A DNA stretch of 5,424 nucleotides. Source: an uncultured Opitutaceae bacterium (GTDB lineage: Bacteria; Verrucomicrobiota; Verrucomicrobiia; Opitutales; Opitutaceae). The notes beneath the pieces were generated by a model, which worked only from the letters and a program-made list of their open reading frames with translations, was not told where the DNA came from and made no database searches. The stretch lies in NCBI GenBank assembly GCA_903885525.1, contig CAISJA010000301.1, positions 1 to 5,424 of the forward strand, written 5' to 3'. The position numbers and the translations under genes are program-made. Positions 1-5,062 of the stretch are shown one piece after another. The number at the start of each line of letters is the position of its first letter. The stretch's first letter is position 1.

Positions 1-1
1 C

Positions 2-439
2 GGCATCGGCATCATCAACATCGCGGAAATGTTCGGGGTGAAAAGCATCCGGCTGGAAAAGCGGGTCGACATGGTGGTCACCCTGAGGGAGTGGTCGCCC
101 GAGGTCGTGGAGGAGCGCACCGGACTGGAGGAAAATTACTACACCATCCTCGGCATCAAGGTCCCGCATATCGAGTTCTACGTCCGGCCCGGCCGCGACA
201 TCGCCCGCCTGACCGAGGTGGCCGCCATGGTCCAGGCCCTCAAGCGCATGGGCCACGATCCAGCCAAGGATTTCAACGACCGCCTCATCGCCTACATGCA
301 GCGCGACCAGACCGCGGCCAAAAGCCTGGTGCACAAGGTCAGCACCGCCGCGAAGGAACCGCTCCTGCCCGGCGTCGAGCTCGACAACCAGCTCCCCTCG
401 GAGGAAGAGTCGGGACTCACCCCGCCGCCCTCCGGTTGA
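2..439 (+). CDS. hprK: HPr kinase/phosphorylase, C-terminal part (5' end outside window)
   Basis: This is the last 145 residues of a bifunctional serine kinase/phosphorylase that adds and removes phosphate on a serine of HPr or an HPr-like protein in the cytoplasm. The frame is open from the window edge. It begins with GIGIINI, the end of the HprK signature, followed by EMFGV, the RTGLEE segment and VRPGRD (about visible residues 60-65) leading into TEVAAM and LKRMG, all typical of the C-terminal domain. The P-loop lies upstream and cannot be seen. The tail after the conserved domain (about 50 residues, ending in a Pro/Ser/Glu-rich stretch) is longer than I recall for Firmicute HprK and looks disordered. 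The rph start follows after 13 bases, so co-transcription is likely. In non-Firmicutes HprK often acts with an incomplete phosphotransferase system in regulation rather than sugar uptake; whether that holds here is not visible. Confidence 0.93.
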   Translation, partial: GIGIINIAEMFGVKSIRLEKRVDMVVTLREWSPEVVEERTGLEENYYTILGIKVPHIEFYVRPGRDIARLTEVAAMVQALKRMGHDPAKDFNDRLIAYMQRDQTAAKSLVHKVSTAAKEPLLPGVELDNQLPSEEESGLTPPPSG

Positions 440-452
440 ACGCCCCCCACTC

Positions 453-1199
453 ATGTCCCACGCCCGTCCCGACCAACGCCGCCCCGATCAATTGCGCCCC
501 ATCACCCTGGAGGCGGGCATCGCCCCGCATGCCTCCGGGTCCGTCCTGATCGGCTTCGGGCACACCCGCGTCATCTGCGCCGCCACCATCGAGCCCAAGG
601 TGCCCTCCTGGATGCGCCAGCAGGGCGTCAGCGGCGGCTGGCTCACCGCCGAATACTCGATGCTGCCCTACAGCACGCTCGATCGGAAGCCGCGCGACAT
701 CGCCAAGGGCAGGATCGACGGCCGCACCGTCGAAATCCAGCGCCTCATCGGCCGCTCCCTCCGGGCCATCATCGATCTCCAAAAGCTGGGGGAGAACACC
801 CTCTGGATCGATTGCGACGTGCTGCAGGCCGACGGCGGCACCCGCACCGCCTCCATCACCGGCGCCTACCTCGCCGCCCGCCTCGCCATCCAAAAGCTGC
901 TCGACGCCAAAAAAATCCCCGAAAACCCGCTCACCGACTCCGTCGCCGCCGTCAGCGTCGGCCTCTTCGGCGGCGCCCGGCTGCTCGACCTCAACTACGT
1001 CGAAGACAAAGATGCCGCCGTGGACTTCAACGTCGTCATGACCGGCCGCGGCCAGTTTGTGGAGGTGCAGGGCAGCGGCGAAGAATCGACCTTCTCGCAG
1101 GAAGATCTCGACGGCCTGCTCGTGCTGGCCAAGCAGGGCTTGCAGGAGCTGTCCCGCGTCCAGATCGAATTTCTCACCCAGCAACTGCTGGCTCGGTAG
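453..1199 (+). CDS. rph: Ribonuclease PH (tRNA nucleotidyltransferase)
   Basis: This encodes 248 residues, close to the usual 238-250. RNase PH is a phosphate-dependent 3'-5' exoribonuclease that trims tRNA 3' ends and forms a hexameric ring. The N-terminus RPDQRRPDQLRP matches the family opening and supports this ATG. Further hallmarks are GWLTAEYSMLP (62-72), GRTVEIQRLIGRSLRA (90-105), the DCDVLQADGGTRTASI segment (120-135), an ED...VDFNVVMTG stretch (183-197) and VEVQGSGEE. By eye, Arg91 and Arg131 correspond to the phosphate- and RNA-binding arginines, and Asp184 and Asp190 to the metal-binding acids, so the enzyme looks active. There is no purine-rich ribosome-binding site; the ATG follows a C-rich stretch. 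The gene probably shares a transcript with hprK. It converges with the minus-strand regulator gene, 96 bases away. Confidence 0.97.
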   Translation: MSHARPDQRRPDQLRPITLEAGIAPHASGSVLIGFGHTRVICAATIEPKVPSWMRQQGVSGGWLTAEYSMLPYSTLDRKPRDIAKGRIDGRTVEIQRLIGRSLRAIIDLQKLGENTLWIDCDVLQADGGTRTASITGAYLAARLAIQKLLDAKKIPENPLTDSVAAVSVGLFGGARLLDLNYVEDKDAAVDFNVVMTGRGQFVEVQGSGEESTFSQEDLDGLLVLAKQGLQELSRVQIEFLTQQLLAR

Positions 1200-1224
1200 A
1201 AAATATCGGGAGCGGTCGCCTCCC
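1200..1224 (-). terminator. Possible intrinsic terminator of the minus-strand regulator gene
   Basis: Read on the minus strand, a GGGAG/CTCCC stem of 5 base pairs with a 7-base loop (1208-1224) is followed by GATATTTTC (from 1207 down into the end of rph). The A/T-rich tail stands out against the GC-rich surroundings and lies in the right orientation for the convergent gene ending at 1296. The stem is short, so this is tentative. A second GC-rich inverted repeat in the same spacer (CCCGG-AA-CCGGG, 1250-1261) has no T-run on either side and could serve as a hairpin for either direction. Confidence 0.35.
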
Positions 1225-1295
1225 CCGCCGTGGACGGCTGGCCGGCCCACCCGGAACCGGGCGGCGGCTCCGGCTGATCCGCCCGTCCGCACGCC

Positions 1296-1778
1296 TCAGG
1301 CCCCCGTCTTCGACGGCACCGGCTTGATCGCCCCGAAGTCGCCGTGTTCGCAAGCGCGGACAAACCCTTCCGTCACCGATTTCAGGTCCTCCCAACGGCT
1401 GCGGATGGCCTTGGATTCCTCCTTGGTGATCCGGTTGTCGGCGGCCGCCGCCGCGATGACTCCCAGCATATCGGCAAATTCCTGCACGATGTGGTGGGTG
1501 GACGGCATGAGCTGGTGCGCGGTCTCGGGCCGGATTTTGGGGTTGGTGATGTAGAAGCCCCCCGCCTGCTCCGCCACCCACTGGGCGAGGCGAACGTCCC
1601 CCGTGATGCGCAGGAGCTGGGCGAGGCGGTCGAGCGGGTTGTTGGCCCCGCTCCCGGTCGCCTCGGCGGGAGGCTCGGCCCACTTGTAAATGAGGGAAAG
1701 GGACAGCCCCATCTCGCCGGCGATCTGCTTCGCGCTGGTCTTCTTCAGCACCTCCTTGAGCAACTCATGCGATTGCAT
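1296..1778 (-). CDS. Small DNA-binding regulator, phage CII/CP76-like
   Basis: A 160-residue protein starting MQSHELLKEV. Residues 15-33 (SAKQIAGEMGLSLSLIYKW) form a classic helix-turn-helix: helix, glycine turn and recognition helix. Then come a Gly/Ala/Asn linker, NPLDRLAQLLRITGD (47-61), an AQWVAEQAGGF segment (65-75) and a long helical C-terminus (about 95-145). This layout resembles the phage regulatory CII family (CP76-type) found in proteobacterial phages and, as I recall, as lone chromosomal genes in Verrucomicrobiota. The start at 1778 is preferred because AGGA lies 8 bases upstream. An in-frame ATG at 1787 sits too close to that site, and the ATG at 1865 gives an unconserved-looking leader. 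There are no other phage genes nearby. The gene is divergent from sucC and convergent with rph. Its targets are unknown. It could also be an uncharacterised HTH family of similar shape. Confidence 0.8.
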   Translation of the reverse strand: MQSHELLKEVLKKTSAKQIAGEMGLSLSLIYKWAEPPAEATGSGANNPLDRLAQLLRITGDVRLAQWVAEQAGGFYITNPKIRPETAHQLMPSTHHIVQEFADMLGVIAAAAADNRITKEESKAIRSRWEDLKSVTEGFVRACEHGDFGAIKPVPSKTGA

Positions 1779-1925
1779 GCGCGGCATCCTGCCCGCGGCC
1801 GGAGCAAAAGCAACCCGGCTTATGGCCCCCACCGCGTCAGCTTGCACGTGCCGGTTGCCCCCCATCCGGGCTTCTTTTTGGTGTCATTCGGCGTGGTTTT
1901 GTGGGTAGAAGGTAGCCCCTTTCCC
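1779..1925. promoter_or_regulatory. Divergent intergenic region between regulator gene and sucC
   Basis: These 147 bases must carry the start signals of both divergent genes. I see no strong -35/-10 pair. T-rich patches at 1872-1879 and 1897-1901 break the GC-rich background on the sucC side, and CATAAG on the minus strand (1818-1823) is a weak -10 candidate for the regulator. An interrupted inverted repeat, GCAACCCGGC (1810-1819) and GCCGGTTGC (1850-1858), matches over 9 bases with one bulged base. A GCACGTGC palindrome (1844-1851) overlaps its right arm. A 4-bp GCCC/GGGC hairpin (1857-1871) followed by TTCTTTTT resembles a weak attenuator in the sucC direction. The AAGG before sucC lies 13 bases from the ATG, too far for a good Shine-Dalgarno sequence. 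Confidence 0.5.
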
Positions 1926-3107
1926 ATGAATATCCACGAGTATCAGGCCAAAGCCTTGTTTGAAAAGTATGGCGTACCGGTGCCCAAGGGCATGCCGGCC
2001 CGTTCCCCCGCCGAATTTGAATCGGCGCTCTCGTCCCTCCAGGAGGGGCCGTTTGTCGTCAAATCCCAGATCCATGCCGGCGGCCGCGGCAAGGGCACCT
2101 TCACCGACGGCTTCAAGGGCGGCGTCAAATTCGCCAAAACCAAGGCCGACGCCCTCGACTACGCCAACAAGATGTACGGCAACACCCTCGTGACGGCCCA
2201 GACGGGCCCCGCCGGCCGCAAGGTCCAGACCATCTACTTCACCAAGGCCTGCGACATCCGGAAGGAATACTACCTCGCCATCCTCCTCGACCGCGTCAGC
2301 TCCCGCCCGGTCATCGTCGCCTCCACCGAGGGCGGCGTCGAGATCGAGAAGGTCGCCCACGAGACTCCTGACAAAATCTTCAAAGTCATCGTCGATCCCG
2401 CCGTCGGCCTGCAGGGTTACCAGGCCCGCCAACTGGCCTTCCAGCTCGGCCTCTCCGGCGACACCTTCAAGAACGCCGTCAAACTGATCAGCGCCCTCTA
2501 CAAGATGTGGTGGCAGACCGATGCCTCCATGGTCGAGGTCAACCCCCTCATCACCACGCCCGACGGCCAGGTGCTCGCCCTCGACGCCAAGGTCTCCTTC
2601 GACGACAACGCCCTCTTCCGCCACCCCGACCTCGTCGCCCTCCGCGACCTGAACGAGGAGGATTCGAAGGAAATTGAGGCCTCCAAGTACAACCTCTCCT
2701 ACATCGCCCTCGACGGCAACATCGCCTGCCTCGTCAATGGCGCCGGCCTCGCCATGAGCACGATGGACATCATCAAGCACTTTGGCGGCAGCCCGGCCAA
2801 CTTCCTCGATGTCGGCGGCGGCGCCTCGAAGGACCAGGTCCAGGCGGCCTTCAGGATCATCCTGACCGACCCGAACGTGAAGGGGATCATGGTGAATATT
2901 TTCGGCGGCATCATGGACTGCAACACCATCGCCACCGGTGTCGTGGCCGCGGCCCGCGAGCTCGGCCTGTCCATCCCACTCGTCGTCCGCCTCGAGGGCA
3001 ACAACGTCGTCGCGGGCAAGCAGACGCTCGCCGACTCCGGCCTCAAGATCGAGTCCGCCGACTCCATGGCTGACGCCGCCCAAAAAATCGTCAGGCTCGT
3101 CGCCTGA
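1926..3107 (+). CDS. sucC: Succinyl-CoA synthetase (succinate-CoA ligase) subunit beta
   Basis: This encodes 393 residues, against about 388 in E. coli. With the alpha subunit it catalyses the TCA-cycle step succinyl-CoA + NDP + phosphate = succinate + CoA + NTP. The start MNIHEYQAKALFEKYGVPVP is the family N-terminus; the frame stays open upstream to 1344, but that extension overlaps the regulator gene and is not conserved-looking. The ATP-grasp domain includes Lys46 and the GGRGKG loop (52-57), STEGGVEIEKVA, and the metal ligands Asn206 and Asp220 with the usual 14-residue spacing. The C-terminal CoA-ligase domain has GNIACLVNGAGLAMSTMDI, NFLDVGGGA, NIFGGI (324-329) and RLEGNN (355-360). 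Pro20 matches the E. coli enzyme rather than the Gln that I recall from the GTP-specific mammalian form, so ATP use is likely though unproven. The ATG follows CCCCTTTCC with no good Shine-Dalgarno sequence. sucD lies downstream, separated by one gene. Confidence 0.98.
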   Translation: MNIHEYQAKALFEKYGVPVPKGMPARSPAEFESALSSLQEGPFVVKSQIHAGGRGKGTFTDGFKGGVKFAKTKADALDYANKMYGNTLVTAQTGPAGRKVQTIYFTKACDIRKEYYLAILLDRVSSRPVIVASTEGGVEIEKVAHETPDKIFKVIVDPAVGLQGYQARQLAFQLGLSGDTFKNAVKLISALYKMWWQTDASMVEVNPLITTPDGQVLALDAKVSFDDNALFRHPDLVALRDLNEEDSKEIEASKYNLSYIALDGNIACLVNGAGLAMSTMDIIKHFGGSPANFLDVGGGASKDQVQAAFRIILTDPNVKGIMVNIFGGIMDCNTIATGVVAAARELGLSIPLVVRLEGNNVVAGKQTLADSGLKIESADSMADAAQKIVRLVA

Positions 3108-3113
3108 GGCGAC
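3099..3113 (+). repeat. Perfect inverted repeat spanning the sucC stop codon
   Basis: GTCGCC-TGA-GGCGAC forms a 6-bp GC-rich stem whose loop is exactly the sucC stop codon. No T-run follows, so it is not a standard intrinsic terminator. It could act as a pause site, a 3' stabiliser of sucC mRNA or part of Rho-dependent termination. It may also be chance in such GC-rich sequence. Confidence 0.45.
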
Positions 3114-3114
3114 C

Positions 3115-3140
3115 GGAGCGTGCATCGAGGAGCGAGCATC
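3115..3140 (+). repeat. Short tandem direct repeat after sucC
   Basis: GGAGCGTGCATC (3115-3126) and GGAGCGAGCATC (3129-3140) match at 11 of 12 positions and are separated by GA, giving a 14-base period. They lie directly behind the stop-codon hairpin of sucC. The repeat could reflect local duplication; no function can be assigned. Confidence 0.5.
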
Positions 3141-3150
3141 CGCCCAAGCG

Positions 3151-3218
3151 CCTCTCTCTTCCCTGCCCGGTCCGCCGCTGCTACCCCTACCCGCTACCCA
3201 CTCCTTCCGCCTTTCCCC
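3151..3218 (+). promoter_or_regulatory. Pyrimidine-rich leader of the VOC gene
   Basis: 56 of these 68 bases are C or T, ending in CCTTTCCCC directly before the ATG at 3219. There is no Shine-Dalgarno sequence. A C-rich, G-poor single-stranded leader could favour ribosomal protein S1 binding or serve as a Rho-loading region between sucC and the next gene; both are inferences. Confidence 0.4.
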
Positions 3219-3587
3219 ATGAGCATTCAAGTCAAGGAATTCGCCTTTGTCTTCCACCCGGTCACCGACATTCCGGCGACCCGCAAATTCTATGAGGAGC
3301 TGCTCGGCCTGAATATCGGCCTGCAGCTTGAGTTCGCCCCCGGGCAATGGTGGATTGAGTACGAGGTGGCCGGGCAGGCTCTCGCCGTCTCCAACGCGAT
3401 GCCGGGCAAGATCACCTCCGCCCTCGCCCTGGAAGTCGCCGATCTCGACGCCGCGCTCGCCGCGGTCCAAGCCGCCGGTGCGCCCCTCGCGCAAGCTGTG
3501 ATGGAGTTCCCGCCCTGCCGCATGTTTATCGTCCGAGACCCTGCCGGCAACGAAATCACCCTCCACCAGCGCAAGGCCCGCACCTGA
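3219..3587 (+). CDS. VOC (glyoxalase/bleomycin-resistance fold) family protein
   Basis: A small cytosolic protein of 122 residues, a usual length for a single VOC domain with two beta-alpha-beta-beta-beta modules. Module 1 has PVTDIPATRKFYEELLGL (14-31). Module 2 has ALALEVADLDAALAAVQAAG (68-87) and ends RDPAGNEITLHQ (106-117). The start at 3219 puts MSIQVKEFAFVF in front of the first strand; the frame continues upstream to 3120, but that stretch is the C/T-rich leader. By eye against glyoxalase I, three of four metal-ligand positions appear to be Phe10, Ala68 and Thr114 instead of His, His and Glu, so a metal-dependent lyase or epimerase reaction is doubtful. VOC proteins include lyases, epimerases, dioxygenases and binding proteins, and the substrate cannot be told. 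It sits between sucC and sucD, 111 and 101 bases from each, perhaps on the same transcript. Confidence 0.88.
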   Translation: MSIQVKEFAFVFHPVTDIPATRKFYEELLGLNIGLQLEFAPGQWWIEYEVAGQALAVSNAMPGKITSALALEVADLDAALAAVQAAGAPLAQAVMEFPPCRMFIVRDPAGNEITLHQRKART

Positions 3588-3610
3588 GCGCGGCGGTCCA
3601 AAATCTCCGG

Positions 3611-3688
3611 CTCACTTCCTCCTGGCGCGTCACTTCCCTCCATCCCACTGCCCTCCGCAGAACACGCACTCTCACTCCTCCCTTCCCC
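3611..3688 (+). promoter_or_regulatory. Pyrimidine-rich leader of sucD
   Basis: 60 of these 78 bases are C or T, and the stretch ends in CCTCCCTTCCCC directly before the sucD ATG. There is no purine-rich ribosome-binding site. It closely resembles the leader of the VOC gene and, in its last bases, that of sucC. No -10/-35 pair is visible, so sucD is more likely read from an upstream promoter. Confidence 0.4.
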
Positions 3689-4612
3689 ATGTCCATCATC
3701 GTCACTGAAAAAACCAAAGTCCTCGTCCAGGGCATCACCGGCGAGTTCGGCGGCCGCCACACCAAACTCTCCCTCGACTACGGCACCGCTATCGTCGCCG
3801 GCGTCACTCCCGGCAAGGGCGGGCAGTTCTTCGAGCACGGCGCCCACAGGGTCCCCATCTTCAACACCGTGGCCGATGCCGTCGCCGCCACCGGCGCCAC
3901 CACCTCCGCCGTGTTTGTGCCGCCGCCGTTTGCCGCCGACGCCATCCTCGAGGGCGTGGACGCCGGGCTCGACCTCTGCGTCGCCATCACCGAGGGCATT
4001 CCGATCCGCGACATGATCGAGGTGAAGCGCGCCATGCTGGGCCGGAAAACCCGCCTCATCGGGCCCAACTGCCCCGGCATCGTCACCCCCGGCACCGGCC
4101 AGGATTCCTCCGGCGGCTGCCGCATCGGCATCGCCCCGGGCTATATCCACAAGCAGGGCCACGTCGGCGTGGTTTCCCGTTCCGGCACCCTCACCTACGA
4201 GGCCGTCTGGCAGCTCACCGTCAAGGGCATCGGCCAGTCCACCTGCGTCGGCATCGGCGGCGACCCCGTCAACGGCACCTCGCACCTCGATGTCATCAGG
4301 ATGTTCAACGACGACCCCGAAACCTGGGGTATCATCATGATCGGCGAAATCGGCGGCAACGCCGAGGTCGAGGCCGCCCGCTGGGTCAAGGCCCACTGCA
4401 CAAAGCCGGTCGCGGGCTTCATCGCCGGTGCCACCGCCCCCGCCGGTCGCCGCATGGGTCACGCCGGCGCCGTCGTCGGCGGAGCCGAGGATACCGCCGC
4501 CGCCAAGATCGCGATCTTCCGCGAATGCGGCGTCGAGGTCGCGGCCACCCCGTCCGACATGGCCGACGCCCTCCTCCGCGCCGCCGCCAAAACCGGCACA
4601 AAACTGGCGTAG
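3689..4612 (+). CDS. sucD: Succinyl-CoA synthetase (succinate-CoA ligase) subunit alpha
   Basis: This encodes 307 residues, longer than the roughly 289 of E. coli. The alpha subunit binds CoA and carries the histidine that is phosphorylated during catalysis. The CoA-binding Rossmann domain opens with VLVQGITGEFG (11-21) and continues through GVTPGKGG (38-45), AITEGIPIRDM and GPNCPGIV. The ligase domain has SRSGTLTYEAVWQ, STCVGIGGDPVNG, MIGEIGGNAE and GRRMGHAGA, which places the active-site histidine at residue 258. Recalled side by side with E. coli, the extra length includes about four residues near 46-55 (before PIFNTV) and about seven at 136-143 (TGQDSSGG, before CRIGI); the frame and flanking motifs are intact. 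It pairs with SucC although the VOC gene lies between them. The next gene is 450 bases away, so the transcript probably ends after sucD, though I see no clear intrinsic terminator. Confidence 0.98.
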   Translation: MSIIVTEKTKVLVQGITGEFGGRHTKLSLDYGTAIVAGVTPGKGGQFFEHGAHRVPIFNTVADAVAATGATTSAVFVPPPFAADAILEGVDAGLDLCVAITEGIPIRDMIEVKRAMLGRKTRLIGPNCPGIVTPGTGQDSSGGCRIGIAPGYIHKQGHVGVVSRSGTLTYEAVWQLTVKGIGQSTCVGIGGDPVNGTSHLDVIRMFNDDPETWGIIMIGEIGGNAEVEAARWVKAHCTKPVAGFIAGATAPAGRRMGHAGAVVGGAEDTAAAKIAIFRECGVEVAATPSDMADALLRAAAKTGTKLA

Positions 4613-4775
4613 TCACCAGCTTCAATTCCTACAGGCGGCCCATATTTCCCGTCCCCATGTTGATCAACAAGACTAGGCTCAAATTTACGAGACCATTCAA
4701 ACATCGAGGGCAAGCGTATGGAGGCCAGTACGTGGCAGGTTGCGGAAACTGACGCACTCACCCGAACACTACTCA

Positions 4776-4827
4776 CCTCGCCGCCACGATCTGCAGGTTC
4801 ACCCGGCAGCCCAATGCGGCGGCGGTG
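4776..4827. repeat. Imperfect inverted repeat, potential structured RNA or hairpin
   Basis: CGCCGCC (4779-4785) pairs perfectly with GGCGGCG (4818-4824). Inside lies a second stem, CTGC (4791-4794) with GCAG (4806-4809), capped by GG/CC and a TTCA loop. Directly 3' are two smaller hairpins: GTGCG/CGCAC (4825-4842) and GGGT-CCCG-ACCC (4859-4870). No T-run follows, so this is not a plain terminator. Function and strand are unknown. Confidence 0.4.
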
Positions 4828-5017
4828 CGAATGAACACGCACGGGAGCGGACGGGGCTGGGTCCCGACCCTTACCTGTGTCATTGTAGATACATCGGCAA
4901 GTCGCAATCCGACCCATGGGATCAGTCTGCTGCCTGCAACCAGCCGTTTCTACCCACCCATGCTGCTGTTATAGTGGCCGAAGCCTCCCGGATCCACGCA
5001 GAGACCGGAATTGTTTT

Positions 5018-5050
5018 GCCCCACCGGCGGGGCGGGCCTGACATGAGGCC
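5018..5050 (+). promoter_or_regulatory. Two tandem hairpins in the mtnA leader
   Basis: GCCCC-ACCGGC-GGGGC (5018-5033) and GGCCT-GACATG-AGGCC (5035-5050) are two perfect 5-bp stems, one base apart. The second is followed by GATCCTTTTA and the mtnA ATG 12 bases later. It holds the only GAGG near the start. This could be an attenuator-like or initiation-controlling structure. It does not match any SAM riboswitch class I can recognise by eye. Confidence 0.4.
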
Positions 5051-5062
5051 GATCCTTTTACC

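Larger units (their letters stand above)
4613..5062. other. 450-base gap between sucD and mtnA without a convincing gene
   Basis: Bases 4621-4740 contain 60 G/C out of 120, against 43 of 60 in a sampled stretch of sucD (4381-4440), so the base composition changes sharply. It holds a 12-base palindrome TGTTGATCAACA (4658-4669), a GC-rich structured stretch (4776-4870), TATAGT at 4970-4975 with a poor -35 (TTTCTA) 17 bases upstream as a weak mtnA promoter candidate, and two hairpins just before mtnA. Two very short open frames exist: 31 codons on the plus strand (4657-4752) and 36 on the minus strand (4773-4883). Neither resembles a known protein or has a Shine-Dalgarno sequence. I see no tRNA, known riboswitch or transposase remnant. 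It could be a decayed gene, a small RNA locus or plain regulatory DNA. Confidence 0.6.

Noticed and set aside
417..1292. Open frame of 291 codons on the minus strand opposite rph
   Set aside because: Shadow of rph, with a repetitive Gly/Ala/Asp composition and no recognisable motif.
1344..1925. N-terminal extension of sucC back to the ATG at 1344
   Set aside because: It would lie antisense to the regulator gene. SucC proteins begin at MNIHEYQAK, which is the ATG at 1926.
1884..3566. Open frame of 560 codons on the minus strand opposite sucC and the VOC gene
   Set aside because: It is the mirror of GC-biased codons in two clearly recognised plus-strand genes. Its product is a low-complexity Gly/Asp/Val/Glu-rich string with no domain.
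3219..3587. Methylmalonyl-CoA epimerase, suggested by the neighbouring succinyl-CoA synthetase genes
   Set aside because: That enzyme is a VOC protein, but the expected metal ligands are not at their positions and the protein is rather short. Context alone is not enough.
3290..4462. Open frame of 390 codons on the minus strand opposite the VOC gene and sucD
   Set aside because: Same mirror effect; the sequence is Gly/Ala/Asp-rich and resembles no protein, while sucD is certain.
4776..5062. SAM riboswitch or tRNA upstream of mtnA
   Set aside because: GGTTC at 4796-4800 recalls a T-loop, but there is no acceptor stem or cloverleaf around it. The hairpins do not match a SAM riboswitch core that I know.
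4613..5062. Integron attC site or insertion-sequence remnant in the gap
   Set aside because: No GTTRRRY/RYYYAAC core pair, no terminal inverted repeats with flanking duplication and no transposase-like translation were seen.
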